Shown: positions 23,688 to 36,896 of the stretch, piece after piece
Layout: every line of letters starts with the position of its first letter
Numbering within the stretch: position 1 is the stretch's first letter
NCBI GenBank assembly: GCA_025267735.1
Contig: CM046311.1
Coordinates: forward strand, 28,749,399 to 28,813,398
Direction of reading: 5' to 3'
Length of the DNA: 64,000 nt
Source of the DNA: Mactra quadrangularis
Lineage: Eukaryota; Mollusca; Bivalvia; Venerida; Mactridae
Notes under the pieces: generated by a model
What the model was told of the DNA's origin: nothing
Databases searched by the model: none
The model's input: the letters and a program-made list of their open reading frames with translations, nothing else
Translations under genes and position numbers: made by a program

Positions 23688-26088
23688 CCGGGCTGCGTTT
23701 CATTAACGATCCTAGGACGAAATTTGGTCCTAGGATCAAGAAAAAATCCTAAGTGCGTTTCATTAAAAATCCTAAATAAAATCCTAAGACGAAAACGCTC
23801 CTAACTTTAGGAGTGGTCTTGTGCAGTCCTAGGAGCGTTTTTTATCCTAACTGCATTGAATTATGGGATAAAAAATGCGGTAGACTCAACAATGGCCGCT
23901 CTTGCTCTCGATATAATTCACTTTTAATCAAATAATGTGGTCTGATCTTGTTTGGGCCCTCAAAAATCAGAATAATTACGGATAATTTTCGAAAGGGAAG
24001 TAACCGATACTACATTCCGGTAGATGACATCAACTTGAATGACGTAATCACTCATGAAATATTGCATCATCTTGAAAACCGACTTGTGTTGACAACGAAA
24101 GTTTAGTGAAATATAAACCAGAATGCTGGATTTAATCATTCGATCCCTGTACAAGGTAAGTATTCCATCATTCTTTGTTGCATATTCATTGTAGATTTTT
24201 CACTGGAAAGACGATTTGTAAAATAAATAGTCATCGTCATAATGCATCGTCTGTTGACATTTTCTTTCAATGAATTTCATGACATCGAAACTCTTCCTTA
24301 CAAAAAGCAGTTTCATTGCTTACTACAGGGTATTTAGGGAATATTTAACGACTAGAATGATGCCCTTGCCGCAAAATCATAGCAAAATGTGCAAGAAAGA
24401 AAGAGAATGATTTCCCGAAAATTCGATTCACGACATTCTAACCCATACCGATTCGTACTTGTGTGCCAATCCGTTAATAACCTGTATCAAGATCGTTCGA
24501 TGTAAAACTGTTTTGTGATATATTTAAAATATGCTGCATGAAACTTATCATTATATGTAGAATCTATCGTTAAATTAGTATTTTCTGAAGAATTTATCTA
24601 ATGTACATGTAATATTTTCAGGTTATTTGTGGTGGGAGTAGACCTATGAAGAATATTTGTAAAACACTTGTGAAATGATATTGATTATTGATTAGATCAA
24701 CATGTGTTGCTATTGTTTACTGGTAGTACATTGAGTTAATTGTTTTATTATTGGCTATTGACTAACTCTACATATAAACTTAGCTAATTTGTAGTAAAAA
24801 CATGTATGATGTTTCAAATGAAAAACTCTGTATGATGTTGTATATTTATGTTGTAATATTCACCTTTGAATGCAGGCTGCTTTTGAATAAAGTCATTTTT
24901 ATAATGATTTATCAATCTTTGAGAGTTTGAGTCTTTGAGTGCTCTGATGTTGAGGGGTTGAATTTAAGCTCAAACCATAAAAAATGTTGTTGTTCAAGTT
25001 ATTCTTCAATAAATGATGACTTTATTGAGATTATATGTTGATTTTATAAACAAATTTAACCAAGACATACAAATAGCCCTTAATAATATATGTTTTCTTT
25101 CTATATTAAAATGAGTTGGTATCCTTTTTCTCAAGCATAAAAACTAGATCTTCTACATGTACCATTGTTGTATATTTCAGATGATGCTAAGAAGTAGTGA
25201 ATCATGACAAGATATGTGGAAGTTTCAAACCTTCAGTAAAAACCTGTCATTTTAGCATTTAAATCAAAATATGTGTTGTAGTGTACTCTATACATGTATT
25301 TTTATGCAATAAACATTAAATTAAAGTATATGACATTGTTGCTTTCACTTTCAACTATTGTTCAAAGGTTTTATTTCCATGTAGAATTTTTACACACAAG
25401 ACAATCAAGTATTACCAACTACAAGCATGACTGTGTTTCAACTGGAAAATGTATTAAGAAGGAAGTTTGAAGTTCACATCTTGTAGAAGAGACATTACAG
25501 TTTAAACAAGGGTATATTAAACTGTAAATTATGGAGTATTAGTACCTGTGAAGTTGTAGATTTAGTATGTTTCATGTAGAGCCCAGACACCAATATTATC
25601 ATTATTAAAGCAGAAAAACTACATAAACATGTTAATATATACAAGAAATGTTGTTTTTTTCCCTTATAAAACCTTCATTTGATGGTTGGGAAAAGTAAAG
25701 GTAGGTTTATAGCATCTTAAAAAGTTAAGAGAAATTTGGTATATTCAAGGATTTTTTAATGAAAGAAGTTTTTATAATATGACGCAAAGTATGTCTCGTC
25801 TGTTGACCACATATTGAACAAGTTTACATTGTATTAAGTTCTTCTGTCACCCAGTTTAATTTCCTTTCAAAAGCCTAGATGTCTTCTCCATTTATGCAGC
25901 TGGTAATAACCACTTGAACCGGATGTTCGCTTTTTATGTACCAATGTCTCCTCCATTTGAAGAGTAGCTCCTAGGATAATTTTCGTCCTAGGACTTTTTG
26001 TTGAAACGCACCTAAGTCAAATCCTAGGATTGTCCTAGGACCGATCTTAGGAGCATGTCCTAGGACTTTTTAATGAAACGCAGCCCGG
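23688..26088. mobile_element. 2.4-kb element with CCGGGCTGCGTTTCATTA inverted ends
   Basis: The left end CCGGGCTGCGTTTCATTAA is matched by TTAATGAAACGCAGCCCGG at the right end. Both terminal regions are studded with CCTAGG-centred palindromes (for example 23712, 23730, 23848, 25977, 26023, 26058). No clear target duplication is visible. Inside, a short frame starts at 23892 (M-A-A-L-A-L-D-I-I-H-F, then stop), and there is a good splice donor near 24154 (CAAG/GTAAGT) and an acceptor-like site near 25180. No transposase domain is evident. A deletion derivative of a PIF/Harbinger-like transposon is possible but unproven. Confidence 0.7.
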
Positions 26089-27257
26089 GCCGGACCCACC
26101 CCCCTTCAAAATGACAACCACAGTCTTGTAATGGGATTTTTAACTGGATTTAGTGAATTTCACTTCAGGAAAGTTGTCACCAAAAATGACATGTTTTTCG
26201 CGTGCCTTCCCCACGAAATGATGTCTCAGGGGCTTCTCAAAGGGAATGTGCCAACCTTTGTTGCTAGGGTTTGAGGGGGCAGAGCGCCCCTCGTCGCCAG
26301 AAAAAGATCGGGGTCATTGAGTGCAAAAACAGACGCAAAATGCTGATAAGAAAACATTTTTTTCAGTCTCTAAAAATAACTGGCACTTAAGACTTAATAT
26401 TTGGAAAATATTACTGAGTGAAATGCAAAATTGGGGTTGAAAAGAGTAAAAATTGCTTTTTGGCCCTTTTAGCTCCTCCGCAGCGTTGACATGGAAATAC
26501 ATGTGCACTACCACATAACAATAATATTACGTTATAATTTGAATACGATAATGTATACGGGGCCGATTTTAATTGAGTTCGTGGATAAATATTATTATTA
26601 CAGTATATGTGTGCGTATTTTACAAGTTTAAGGACTCTGGCGTCGGTGGTTAACCTCTCAACTTTGCACTTTGAACTTCGAGTATACAAACTCTCCCCTC
26701 TGAAAAACCTGACGTTATATCCTCTAGAGTAACTAAGACCACTGATATATGCCCCTGGCCTATCTTATTTAACGTGTTTTCTTACAGTGGTCAGAACATA
26801 ATTATTATAATTTGATCACAATCATAGTTTCTACATTCTCCGTCTCTCCGTTTGCATCTATTCTTTCATGATTTTCTGAGTTAATGAGTTACATACCTTA
26901 AATTTCTATATAAAATATATTTGTACATACTATTTCTAAAGGAGTGAATACTTGTTCATGTCGACAGCCTGTGGAAATTGGCATATATCGGCGAAACTCG
27001 ACTGAGCAAATAGTCCGCTCGCTTGTACTGGAACGAACTATCCTTCGAACTGCCTAGAAGTGAGTTTAAACCGGCTTCAATACAAGCCTGTAATTCAACA
27101 CCATAAAGATAACCATATCATGTAAAATATTTTTTGTCTGAAACAACAATTAACACAAAGGTGATGTCGCATTCAACAATGCTATTTCAAGAAAGTGTAA
27201 ATTAATTGCGTCTGTTTGTCCATGCGTCTACATGAGTATGGGATTTAGTTATCTAAC
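26089..27257. other. Intergenic, nothing recognised
   Basis: No gene recognised. Part of it (about 26410-26480) loosely resembles 31975-32040 (GGGTTGAAAA..., then a GGCC(C)TTTT...CTCC(T/G)CCGC segment), suggesting an old dispersed repeat. Confidence 0.4.
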
Positions 27258-27262
27258 TTAAG

Positions 27263-30011
27263 CACGGGGGCCCAACTCCGTCACAATGTGAGTGGATTTC
27301 TGTCGAGCTAATGTCACGGATGCCTGTCGATAGTGTTACGGATTTTTTACAAGAAATAAGATACAGAACTGTTTAAACCAGTTAAATGACGTTTCTTTGA
27401 TACTAAGATTGTTTCTAGATTATGTTTTATGATATAATAAGTTTTGATCAAGTCGGTAAGGAACTAATAGCAGTTTGTGAAATCCGTTTGCAATATTCGA
27501 TATGTCACGGTATTTATGACGAGGTTGTATCTCATGTCACAGTTTTCTGTCTATAGGGTCACAGATTTTTCCAAGTATAAAACAAGTGTAGGATTTGATG
27601 ATCCACTCAATGCGTCGAATACAAAGCGTAAAAAACGTAGCAAAACAAAAGTATATTTTTTAAAAATCGATTATGTTTCAAAATTGTACTTTTTTCAAGA
27701 AACCATGTATTTTACCTGATATGCGTCGACAAAAACTATCACGTACGTCAGTCAGGGTACCAGGCTTACATGAACCTGAAAAAGGCTCACAGCCAATCAG
27801 AGACCATCATCAAGTTGATCCATCGAAAATATTGTCTCATGTCCTTTATGGATTGACTAATTATCGAATTTGATATTATTTGTAAGCACAACTTTTTTAT
27901 TGTAAAGTTTTAATTTTAACTGACAGCATATTACAACTGCGATTACATACAGTTTTGCTTTCTTATACTTCTGTTTATTGTTTCTTAATTATATCTGCAG
28001 ATAGTTTCACAAGAAATGTTAAGACATATGTCAGAGTTGCCTAAATAAGAACAAAGCTGGAACTATTTAATTCATTTTTATCAACTCCAGTGGTCGGAAA
28101 TTGCACCAAAAATACTGTACATTAGTTGTTTCTTGAATTTGTTTCCTGAGAATTGATTCATGTTTTTATTAGAATTCAAATACAAATTCATATAATGGAC
28201 TTTATATAAAAAGATTTCTTGTTAAATAATCAACTGCTACGCGTCATGGTTTGTTCATTCATGCATTGGAGTAACATATGTTCAAATACGTGTTTCATTC
28301 ACGATGACACTTTACAATAATTATTGTCTACATATTTTCATGTTGAAATCTGGCAAGACAATGTCACTCAAGACTATAAATAGGATATTCATAATCAATT
28401 CTAATTCAATAGCCCCAAGCCCGTTTTTTTGTTCATCATAACTTATGATTGTGAGTTATCCATGCACAGTACACCAATGTGAATAATCTCCGAGATGATC
28501 TCAGACGCATTATAGGTAAAAACATTTAACTATTTCAACCCATGTAAAACATAACAGATCAGAACAAATAACCAGCTTGTCCAGGGATTATCTAAATAGC
28601 TGAAATAACAATAAGTCTGTTGATCAAACTTAAAGTTTACTGCATTTGATTCATGACATGTGCACTAATCAAAACTCAAAACAGTAATGTATGCAGCTCA
28701 ACAAACATCTTCCTAACCAGTACTATATCATTTTTGACACAAGCAGTTCCATACTTTTGCATAAAAGTCTTGGTCGGAGCTGGGCACGAATTCACAAAAT
28801 TCTACTAGTCAGAGAAGTCAAAGCTTGTAGAAACATTGAACAAATCTTGTTTAACATTGATTGTCTCCACAAGCAAAACAATAAAAGTTAACTTATAGTA
28901 AAACATAAACATAAGGCAAAATGTACAAGTATACATGTCCTTTACATGATTAATAAAACAAAACTAATCATTCATTTACAAAAAGATGTTTAATAATAAC
29001 TGTTGATGAACAAAAGGAGGTTAAAAATCTGCATGTGAAGTAACGAAATTATCTATTTACTAAGAAACATATGATTACAAAACCATCATAAACAAAAACA
29101 TTGTTGTATATTCAAACTGAAGGTTCCTTTGAACAGCTCTATGGTGCCTACTTGAATTACTACTTTATGTGGCCTGTGTGGACATTTTTTCATATGTGTC
29201 AGACGCTTTGTAAAGTTGTTATTGTTGTCAGAAACTTCAACATTTAGAGACACATGCAATTCATCTAGAAAACAATATCACAAGTATCACTGTGCAAAGT
29301 GGTGTCACTAGAATCTGAGTCAAAGCTACCATAACGCTATCTTAGTCAAATGTATATGTGAAAGAACATAGGACGCAGTAGCTTATATAATAATGCTTAT
29401 CTATGAACACTTTTAGATGAATTGCTAATCTTCAGTTATAAGCTGGACATTCACGGACATTCAAGTTTGCACCTCGATGTTTCCGTTAAAACATCAACTT
29501 TCACTTGGGTAATATCAAATCCTTTTGTCTTGTACGTCCTTGGTTTATGTTTGCCATCATCGTTGAAAATCAAAATGGAAAACAGACCATATTGGATGAA
29601 ATGAAGCCACGCTATGAACGGTTTCCGTTTCAGGGGTAAACAACTCCGGACAACATCTACATCTTGCTCGGGAAGCCTGAAAAAAAATGAAAACTATCGT
29701 CAGTAATATTGTGACATTAACGCAAGTATCGTCATATAAACTGTGACATGACGAGAAAAAATCCGTGACATCTAGGTTTAGCATTTTGGTTGATTCTTCA
29801 ATAAAAAAGACATTGGTAAGAGTTTAAAAATCATCACTTGACAAATATTACTTATCATTGGCTTCTTATTGATAGGAAAATACGTAACTACCTTTTTTCT
29901 GTCCGTTAAGTTCTTCAGTGCTCGTCAAAAATCCGTAACACTATCGACAGGCATCCGTGACATAAGCTCGACAGAAATCCACTTACGTTGTGACGGAGTT
30001 AGGCCCCCGTG
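27263..30011. mobile_element. 2.75-kb element with ~85-bp inverted ends starting CAC
   Basis: The left end CACGGGGGCCCAACTCCGTC and the right end (its inverse, with T for one C) extend as terminal inverted repeats for about 85 bp with roughly four mismatches. They are flanked by direct TTAAG at 27258-27262 and 30012-30016. Subterminal GTCACGG/GTGACAT-type motifs recur on both sides (27305-27570 and 29710-29960). CAC-starting ends with subterminal repeats are typical of CACTA- or Chapaev-like elements; that class call is inference. Short possibly coding pieces occur at 27722-27873 (plus) and 29557-29680 (minus, after an acceptor-like TTTTTTTTCAG), with no domain I recognise. Confidence 0.78.
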
Positions 30012-30565
30012 TTAAGGGGTGTAACGGTTAAACGTTATAACGGTAAATATTGCAGTTCGAATTCAAACGGTTTTTAAACGGACATTTTTCTTTGAACCGG
30101 GTTTTTTTTGTTCGCTATAATGTGTCATACTGATTGTATAATTATACTCCATTCTCGTACCCCAAGGATATCTAGAAAAGTATCGAGATTTCTACTAGAC
30201 TCTGGGTACGAGAATGTGGTACTCGGGTACTCACTTATCATTTATTTATTTATGATATTTCAAAATAACCACTCAGTATCTGTATTTGTGTTAAGAAAGT
30301 GAGTTATAGATATTAAGATGCAAAATGACATGTAGATTGTCTAAATTGTAAAATAACTTTCACAAAAATACGCACTAAAATCATACTTTAATTAAGGGCA
30401 GGTTTTTGATACATATATAGGCTTGCTGTGATCAGTGGCTTATTTCTAACAATCTTTAGACAGAAACAATTGTAAAGTAAGTTCATTAATTTGTCTTACA
30501 GCTATTTAAAGATAAATTAAAATGCTACATGAGAGGAATATAGATATCAATGTAATATTTTAATT
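30012..30565. other. Spacer with short CATTCTCGTACCC hairpin
   Basis: Contains an inverted pair CATTCTCGTACCC (about 30151) and GGGTACGAGAATG (about 30204). A related CTAGACTCTGGGTACGAGAA sequence recurs at about 31275, so this is probably a decayed small repeat. Otherwise no gene was seen. Confidence 0.45.
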
Positions 30566-30875
30566 AGTTCAACGCCGTGTCAACACAATTTGTCATTTTT
30601 ACGACGGCCAGCATACCTACCCTAGCTTTCTTGGAATTCACACTTTATTGGAATATCATTGTTAGAATAAAATATCGCTATAGTGATAATTGTTGTTCCA
30701 GACAAATAACAATATTCTTATATTATAGTCAACGTCTAACCAGTACTCACATACCCGTCAACAAGACTGGCGTCTTCTCCATATATCTTAAATATCTTTA
30801 TTTCATGCGTATAACTGTCCCAGGATTCGAGCCCGTAACATCTTTCTGGAAGCTAGAATCGAAATCCGTAAAATC
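30566..30875 (-). mobile_element. tRNA-derived SINE (family 1), interrupted
   Basis: On the minus strand it carries a B-box relic (GGGCTCGAATCCTGGGA), the TATGGAGAAGACGCC body, an ACTGGTTAGACG segment and the GTGTTGACACGGCGTTGAAC tail. About 80 unrelated AT-rich bases lie between the TAGGGTAGG segment and the ACTGGTTAG segment. Its tRNA-like head is decayed. Confidence 0.7.
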
Positions 30876-31442
30876 CTAAAATCGCTAAAAAGTGCGTTAC
30901 AAGTCCGGTGTTCTCAAAGTTTTCATAGACATGGAATGTAAGTTTTGAAGCCAAAGAGAATGTTTTGTTAAATGGGTACATGCCATAATCATAACAGCCA
31001 TATAACAGAAGATTCAAAATAATGGCTAAATATGAGGCCCGACCCTGATTTGATCGATCATCCAAATAAACTGTAAAGTGTACTTTTTACACATGTTCTG
31101 TCATCAGTATTATTCAAAAGAAGGGCCTCCGCTTTACAACTAAGCAGACCGTAGAATGTTCATTTAAGCGCCACATTTACAGTAAGCGAAGGGGATTTTG
31201 TACTAAAGTATAGTATTATCCTTCATTACATACTATGGAAAAGTTTTTTATTGATAAATAAAATAGAATCTTACTAGACTCTGGGTACGAGAATGTAGTA
31301 GAAATAGGTGAAATGACATTTTGTGCAAAATGTAAGCAAAATCAATGTCATAGTTTTAAAGATCAAAATACTCATTGCTGTCTTTCAATGCCTTATAAAA
31401 GTTCGATAAATGAAAGCCAAAACAAAACAGTTTAGTTCCACT
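30876..31442. other. Intergenic, nothing recognised
   Basis: No gene seen. A CTAGACTCTGGGTACGAGAA fragment at about 31275 matches one near 30194. Confidence 0.4.
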
Positions 31443-31829
31443 ATAAGGGACCTCATTCAGAACTCCTCGGCCATTCGCTACGAATAACCTCGGACATATT
31501 TAGACGCCATTTTAGAAAAACCGGTGTTCAAGTAAACAAATACACTATCGTTTAGGCGATTACTGAAGTTTCGTTTTTAGTCCGTAAATTTGAAATTACA
31601 CAGTTCAATGATATCGATGAACAATATTTCGTCAATTTAAAACAAAGAAATATGTTTAGACAAAGATCTGTGTGTACACTACAAGAACTATTTCGCGTAA
31701 CCGTTACGTGCTTCGCCTCGCGTAGGTAGTAAAATCACAAAAATCCAGGGAAGACCCCCCACGAATCCTTCCGAGATTATTCATTCATGAAAGGTCGAGG
31801 TGTTCCGAATGTAAAGGACCTTAGTCAGT
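31443..31829. mobile_element. Foldback MITE relative, diverged
   Basis: The ends are imperfect inverted repeats (GGACCTCATTCAGAACTCCT on the left; AGGTGTTCCGAATGTAAAGG on the right). The left arm carries CTCGGCCATTCGCTACGAAT, ACATATTTAGACGCCATTTT and GTAAACAAATAC, all shared with the elements at 42813 and 44960. The right arm is largely different, so this is a diverged or recombined member. Confidence 0.6.
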
Positions 31830-32989
31830 TATTTCCCTTTGTATAACTCGGATTTTACCCTCACTTTTCATTGTCAAATTGCCACAAATATCTTAAATAA
31901 CTATTTGTAAATCATTTAATTTGTTTGAAAATCAAGCTAAGTAACCTCATTTTTGAAAAAATATCTGATCGAAATGAAAAGTATGGGTTGAAAACGAACA
32001 AATAATGCATTGTGGCCTTTTTTCTCCGCCTGCGATGCCATGATAACTGTGATCGAGGTTCAACAGGCATTTTCTAACAGACTACCACCCACGGAATAAC
32101 TTTCTGTCGGTAATTTAGTTATGAAATAAGAGCATCTTGAAATGGCCCATTTGCCTATATGTGAAAAAATGTCAAATTTTCGCCCAATGTGGCAACCAGT
32201 AAAGGGTATTCAGCTATCATCTGACTATAAAAATACATGTACATTTAATTGCATTTCTTGTGTGAGTCTTCATGTATGACCATAGCTATATTCTAAATTG
32301 TCTGTATTTTTAATTATATTCTAAATTGTCTTTTTTAAATTATATTCTTGTTTTAAATCTGAAGCCGCATTTGTTGGTCGTTAAATACACCTTCTGTTGC
32401 TTAAACACAAGTCTGACCTTGTTATGACCTTGACCTTGTCCTAATTATATTCCTACCAAAATATATTTGCATCAAGCATTTCTATCAAAATCCTTGCATA
32501 ACATATTTATATTTAAAATATAACAAGAAGAGACACACAACTTGTTCAGGTGGAATGAACCTTTTTTCCGTAACAGTTGAAACTAAGCTTCCTCTATATA
32601 TTGACTTCCCAATTCATTGTTCAATTTCATAATATAAAATTGACCTTGACGTTGACCCACAATGACCTTAAAAGACACAGCAGTTGAAAGGTCCATGTCT
32701 GTTCATTAATAGGCAAGCATTAATTTATCAAGTACAGAAGACAGTTTGTAGTTATTATGGTGTGAACAATTCTAGCCATAGTTTAAAAAGATGGTATCCA
32801 TTTTGGAAGCCGTCTTGGTTTCCATGGTAACCGCCATGATTTCAGATGTCCACCCTCGCTAAAATTTAATTTCAGATATCCTCCTATCCAAAAATAAAAA
32901 AAACAGCTCTGGACAAAAAAATAGCCTTAGATGCTGTACTATGTTAGGGTAAAGAACTTACTAAATAAGAAAGATATTCGATGAAATAT
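31830..32989. other. Intergenic, nothing recognised
   Basis: AT-rich DNA with GACCTTGACCTTG-type stretches (about 32415-32435 and 32640-32660), probably a decayed dispersed repeat. No gene seen. Confidence 0.4.
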
Positions 32990-33100
32990 TTTATTATCTT
33001 TACATAGAACTTCAATGATAAAATCCGAGGATTGCAACTGACAGGACCTACTTACCAGTTGGATTGCTTCAGATTTTATCAAGAAAAGATAACTGATAAA
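32990..33100 (-). repeat. Small hairpin repeat, copy 2
   Basis: Inverted copy of the element at 6537-6650. It carries GATAAAATCCGAGGATTG on one side and GCTTCAGATTTTATC on the other, around an ACCTACTTACCAGTTGGATT centre. Confidence 0.55.
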
Positions 33101-33164
33101 GGTCACTCATTGTGATCGTCGAATTCTTTATTCACAATTAAGCATTATGTGGCATTATCAATGT

Positions 33165-33255
33165 CTGCGTTGGTTCAAATCCCATCCAAAACCTACCTCG
33201 TTGTTTCCTTGAGCAAGAAACTTTATCGTACTAGCTCAGTATTGGAGGACCAAGA
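33165..33255 (+). mobile_element. SINE fragment (family 2)
   Basis: Contains a B-box-like GGTTCAAATCCCATCC followed by TTTCCTTGAGCAAGAAACTT, which matches the family-2 body seen at 11741-11985 and 58590-58822. The rest of the body is missing or strongly diverged. Confidence 0.5.
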
Positions 33256-34946
33256 AGCGGACTCGATAAATTTGTTTTCCAATGTGAATATCATGGTTTT
33301 AGTTTGAGCATAAAGTTAGGATCAATGATATAATATAAAATAAACAACAAGTATTCAGTATTCAAGCTAGATAGATTTTTCTCCCTGACACAAATTGCAT
33401 CTTAATTATTCCGAACGACTGCTATTAACGTAAAATAGTCCCGGCATCAAACCATTCAATTTTCTGATCAAAGTCCGGATAAGAGTCGATGAGTTACATA
33501 AATGTATCGCGGATCATTACCTCTGCAAATAAAACCACGCATATATTTCCTAAGATTCACTTAAAACAATTTCCAAATTTGCATTTTATACCCTAAGGTG
33601 ACGCCAGGCAGTAAAATATCTCGACGGTTCCGTTATAATAGCAAATCGAAGTCATTAATTTTATTCACTGCGAGCCTTGCGGCAGCCATATTGACACGTC
33701 ATTGTTGATGCACGTGCGTGCCTTCTTTGATATGGCTGATATGTTAGCTATCTATAAATCTTTACGAGTAGTATCATTACTAATATTCAGTCGTTGACCA
33801 ACATTAATGCGCACGAATTCTAGGAGCAATAAATATATCTCTACCAAACAACAAATTTATAGTTTTACAGTGTCATAAGAGTGTGCAATATGCTTCCGTA
33901 GTATGTCGCTTTTCTAATTAAAAACTAATAATTTGATCAAATAAAAACGCCCACCTTGAAAATTGTTCACATTCATTTTGAGAAGTTTGAATTCATTTAT
34001 TAATTAACATTAAGATGACATCGTGATATTTCTGTAAGACTTATGTACATGTTTACAACTGATGACGCGACCGGTCACAAACTCCATGAGTGGTTACTTA
34101 CCTTTATTTATGTCAGATGTTTGGCCCGGCCGACTTAGTTATACCGTGTCAGCTAAAATAATTGTACACTTGTAAATAACTGTTATATTCCTTATGAAGA
34201 TTTAATTTTAGATGTATTAACACATTATGATAGATACAATAGAATATGACTCATAGTAATCAACTTTAAACATACATACAAGCAAGAAGATGTTACTCAA
34301 ATTCAATGAAAAATATATCAGATTATAGAGGATAGATTAAACTTTGCATCTATAGGTGGAAAATAATTTAAATATTCAAAATATTGTCGAAAATTATGTT
34401 TATAATATTTTTAGTGTATATTCTATTATCTATATGATAAATAACTCCATCAAATCATTCAATATCAATTTTAACTACAGTAACAAGGGGGACAACTTTC
34501 GGCGGATTATCACAATAAATTGGGTATGAAATAAAGAAACGTAATTCTTAGCAAAGTCTTTTATCTATTGTGCTTGAAAATGAACTTATCTTTAAGTAAA
34601 ATATACAAAACAACAGAAATAACTCAAATAATGAAAAGAATAGAAATAATATTAACACAGAACTAATTGTTATATTTCATTTTTTCAATTTTAGTCGTTT
34701 GCCTTTATAACTTAATCTGAATACAATGGCGTTTTCAATTGCATTAGAACATCTTTACTTATTTATGTTTACAAATTTTTATTTGATTTCTATTTGTATG
34801 AAATATCCACGTTCAGTAGTGTTCAAATCTCAAACTTTCGATCAACAATTGACTTAAAGTAATTCTTACCACTGTGTATTACAATGAAACATCAAAGTTA
34901 TTTGAGAGAAACACTACTAGACACTTGTGAAAATTATTCAATAGTA
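33256..34946. other. Intergenic, nothing recognised
   Basis: AT-rich sequence with no convincing coding frame, tandem array or inverted repeat. Confidence 0.4.
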
Positions 34947-34955
34947 AGTCAAAAG

Positions 34956-35224
34956 TTGGTAGCGCACCAGGATTTCGAATCTAGTGTCCCGAAGGGGGTA
35001 CGGGTTCGAATGCCACCGGGACATTATACCCTTCGATAAAAATTTGACAATAATGTCAATTTTCCTCCATTAATAAGATATATGGAGAAGTTTCCGGCCT
35101 TGTGGAAGAGTATCTGGGTACTGGTTAAAGACAAGTGTTCAGGAAAGCTAGGTTATGTGCGCCGTAAAATAACCTAAAAAAATGTGTTGACACGACGTTA
35201 AACCAAGTACATTTGTATTATAAT
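34956..35224 (+). mobile_element. tRNA-derived SINE (family 1), 5'-truncated
   Basis: Begins within the A-box (TTGGTAGCGCACCAGG), then B-box GGTTCGAATGCC, the TTGACAATAATGTCAATTTT body, and a tail with GTGTTGACACGACGTTAAAC. It is flanked by AGTCAAAAG at 34947-34955 and 35225-35233, a 9-bp target duplication that fixes both ends and shows the truncation happened at insertion. Confidence 0.88.
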
Positions 35225-35471
35225 AGTCAAAAGCGGACCAACTTCCGTGTTGAAGCGTCTATATTTTATGACAATAAATAAACAATCATGGTAAATAACA
35301 ACAACCATTATCATCAAACTGGTATCATTCCAATGTACTATTTTAATTGTACACACAGTCTTCAGGTCGATGGTAAATAAATGAAATAAAGTACCGCATG
35401 TTCCGATTTCATTTTACTTGAATGTTTTGTATTTGTCACGTAATAAGTCCACCCTGATACAGATACATATG

Positions 35472-35646
35472 GGGCACGTTCCGCAAGGCGATCGCTTTGA
35501 ATCGCTACCTAGCGATTTCCTACGGAACGGTCCGCTACGATCGAGCAAACTGAATCGCTAGCTAGATACAAATCTATGTTATATCTTATGTTACAAAAAT
35601 CGCTTTTAAAAAGTGCTACCTAGTGATCGCCTTGTGGAACGTGCCC
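35472..35646. mobile_element. 175-bp MITE with GGGCACGTTCC ends
   Basis: Terminal inverted repeats GGGCACGTTCCGCAAGGCGA and its near inverse (TCGCCTTGTGGAACGTGCCC) enclose 175 bp, flanked by ATG on both sides (35469-35471 and 35647-35649). The internal sequence repeats further short GCGATCGCT / AATCGCTA motifs. A 3-bp duplication with G-rich ends fits PIF/Harbinger-type MITEs, but this duplication is not the usual TWA, so the class is uncertain. Confidence 0.82.
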
Positions 35647-35649
35647 ATG

Positions 35650-36685
35650 GCTTACCGTGATTGGTCTCGTGATCAAACCCGGAAGTTAATTGAATAAAAA
35701 CTTTATTTTAATAAGTTTTTTCCCCTTATCACGTAAATGATCTTCTTTTCATACCATAAAACAATGGTATAGAAGTACCCGTTTAAACAACAGGAAATAA
35801 ATATTAAAAATACAATTAATATACCAAACTCCTCGCAGTGGTTATTTCCATTTATTGAATTGCAGTAAAAGAGTAGCAATTCGGTTGGCTGTCACTGTAT
35901 GATTGTGTTCATACAGTCCGAATCAGCTTGTGTCTAAAATTCATCTTTTGTAATGACGTTTGAAGTCTACTATCGATTACGATCTACTTTCACTTTGAAA
36001 CTGGCAAGAATTAAAACATTGCATTTAAGTTGAAATGTCTTAAGAGAATCAAAAATCGAAAGATTCCTTTAAGTTTTTGAACGCTTTCAGTGCTTCAATT
36101 AACTTTTACCGATTTCATGATTTCAATGTTTGTACATGTACATTGTGTATTTGGAAAATCTATTCTATAATCATTGTACTACTCCTTTGTTGTCCTCCGC
36201 CCTGAGTCCTCACACAATGTCAGTTTATATATATTCCGTCATTTTCAATTTTTCATTGCTAGTCAACAGTGTGTCGTATTGTATGTATTTACTAATTTCA
36301 ACCAATTTCTTCAAGAAAACTAAATATTGGGTTATGTGCAGTGATTAAATGAAGCGGACTTTCAGTAAATAGTTCATTCAGTGCTTTGTTCCTTCCATCA
36401 CTTTGATTCAGTCCCTAGGAATGGTTATAACTACATGTAAAGTAACAATTTAATCTAAAAGGCTTAGCAAGACTTTTAGTGGTCCCATCAATTGTGATTT
36501 TTATCAAGAAAACTAACATAGGAGACAAATTAAGGGCGAGTATATATTTATTTCATACAATGTCGACAGGCTATAAGTCAAATACATATCAACGACATAT
36601 TACGTATTCAAATAATATGATGTTTAAGATGTTTGTATAAAATAATTGTTGGCAGTTATTCTGTGTTTATTACACAGTACAGCAG
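35650..36685. other. Intergenic, nothing recognised
   Basis: AT-rich sequence with a 72-codon open frame at 36130-36348 that has hydrophobic stretches but no recognisable family or splice context. Not called as a gene. Confidence 0.4.
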
Positions 36686-36896
36686 CGAGTTCAGTTAACC
36701 TGTACGTTCCAAGACGTTCCGTAACGGAAGTGTCGGAACAACTAAACCCAAAGACAACTCAACCCGAGACAACTCAATCCCATACTTACGGATTGAGTTG
36801 ACCCAACTTTGAGTTGAGTTATGCACGGGTTGAGTTGTCTTCGCGATGAGTTCTCCCGTACCCTTAACGTAAGCTAACAGTCGTTACTGAACACGC
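36686..36896. repeat. Inverted repeat built from CAACTCAACCC units
   Basis: Outer ends (GTTCAGTTAACCTGTACGTTCC and CGTTACTGAACACGCC) resemble the ends of the foldback MITEs at 42813 and 44960. The centre is instead a series of ACAACTCAACCC units running into inverted GGGTTGAGTTGTCT units around 36790-36840. It may be a chimeric or highly diverged relative of that family. Confidence 0.5.
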
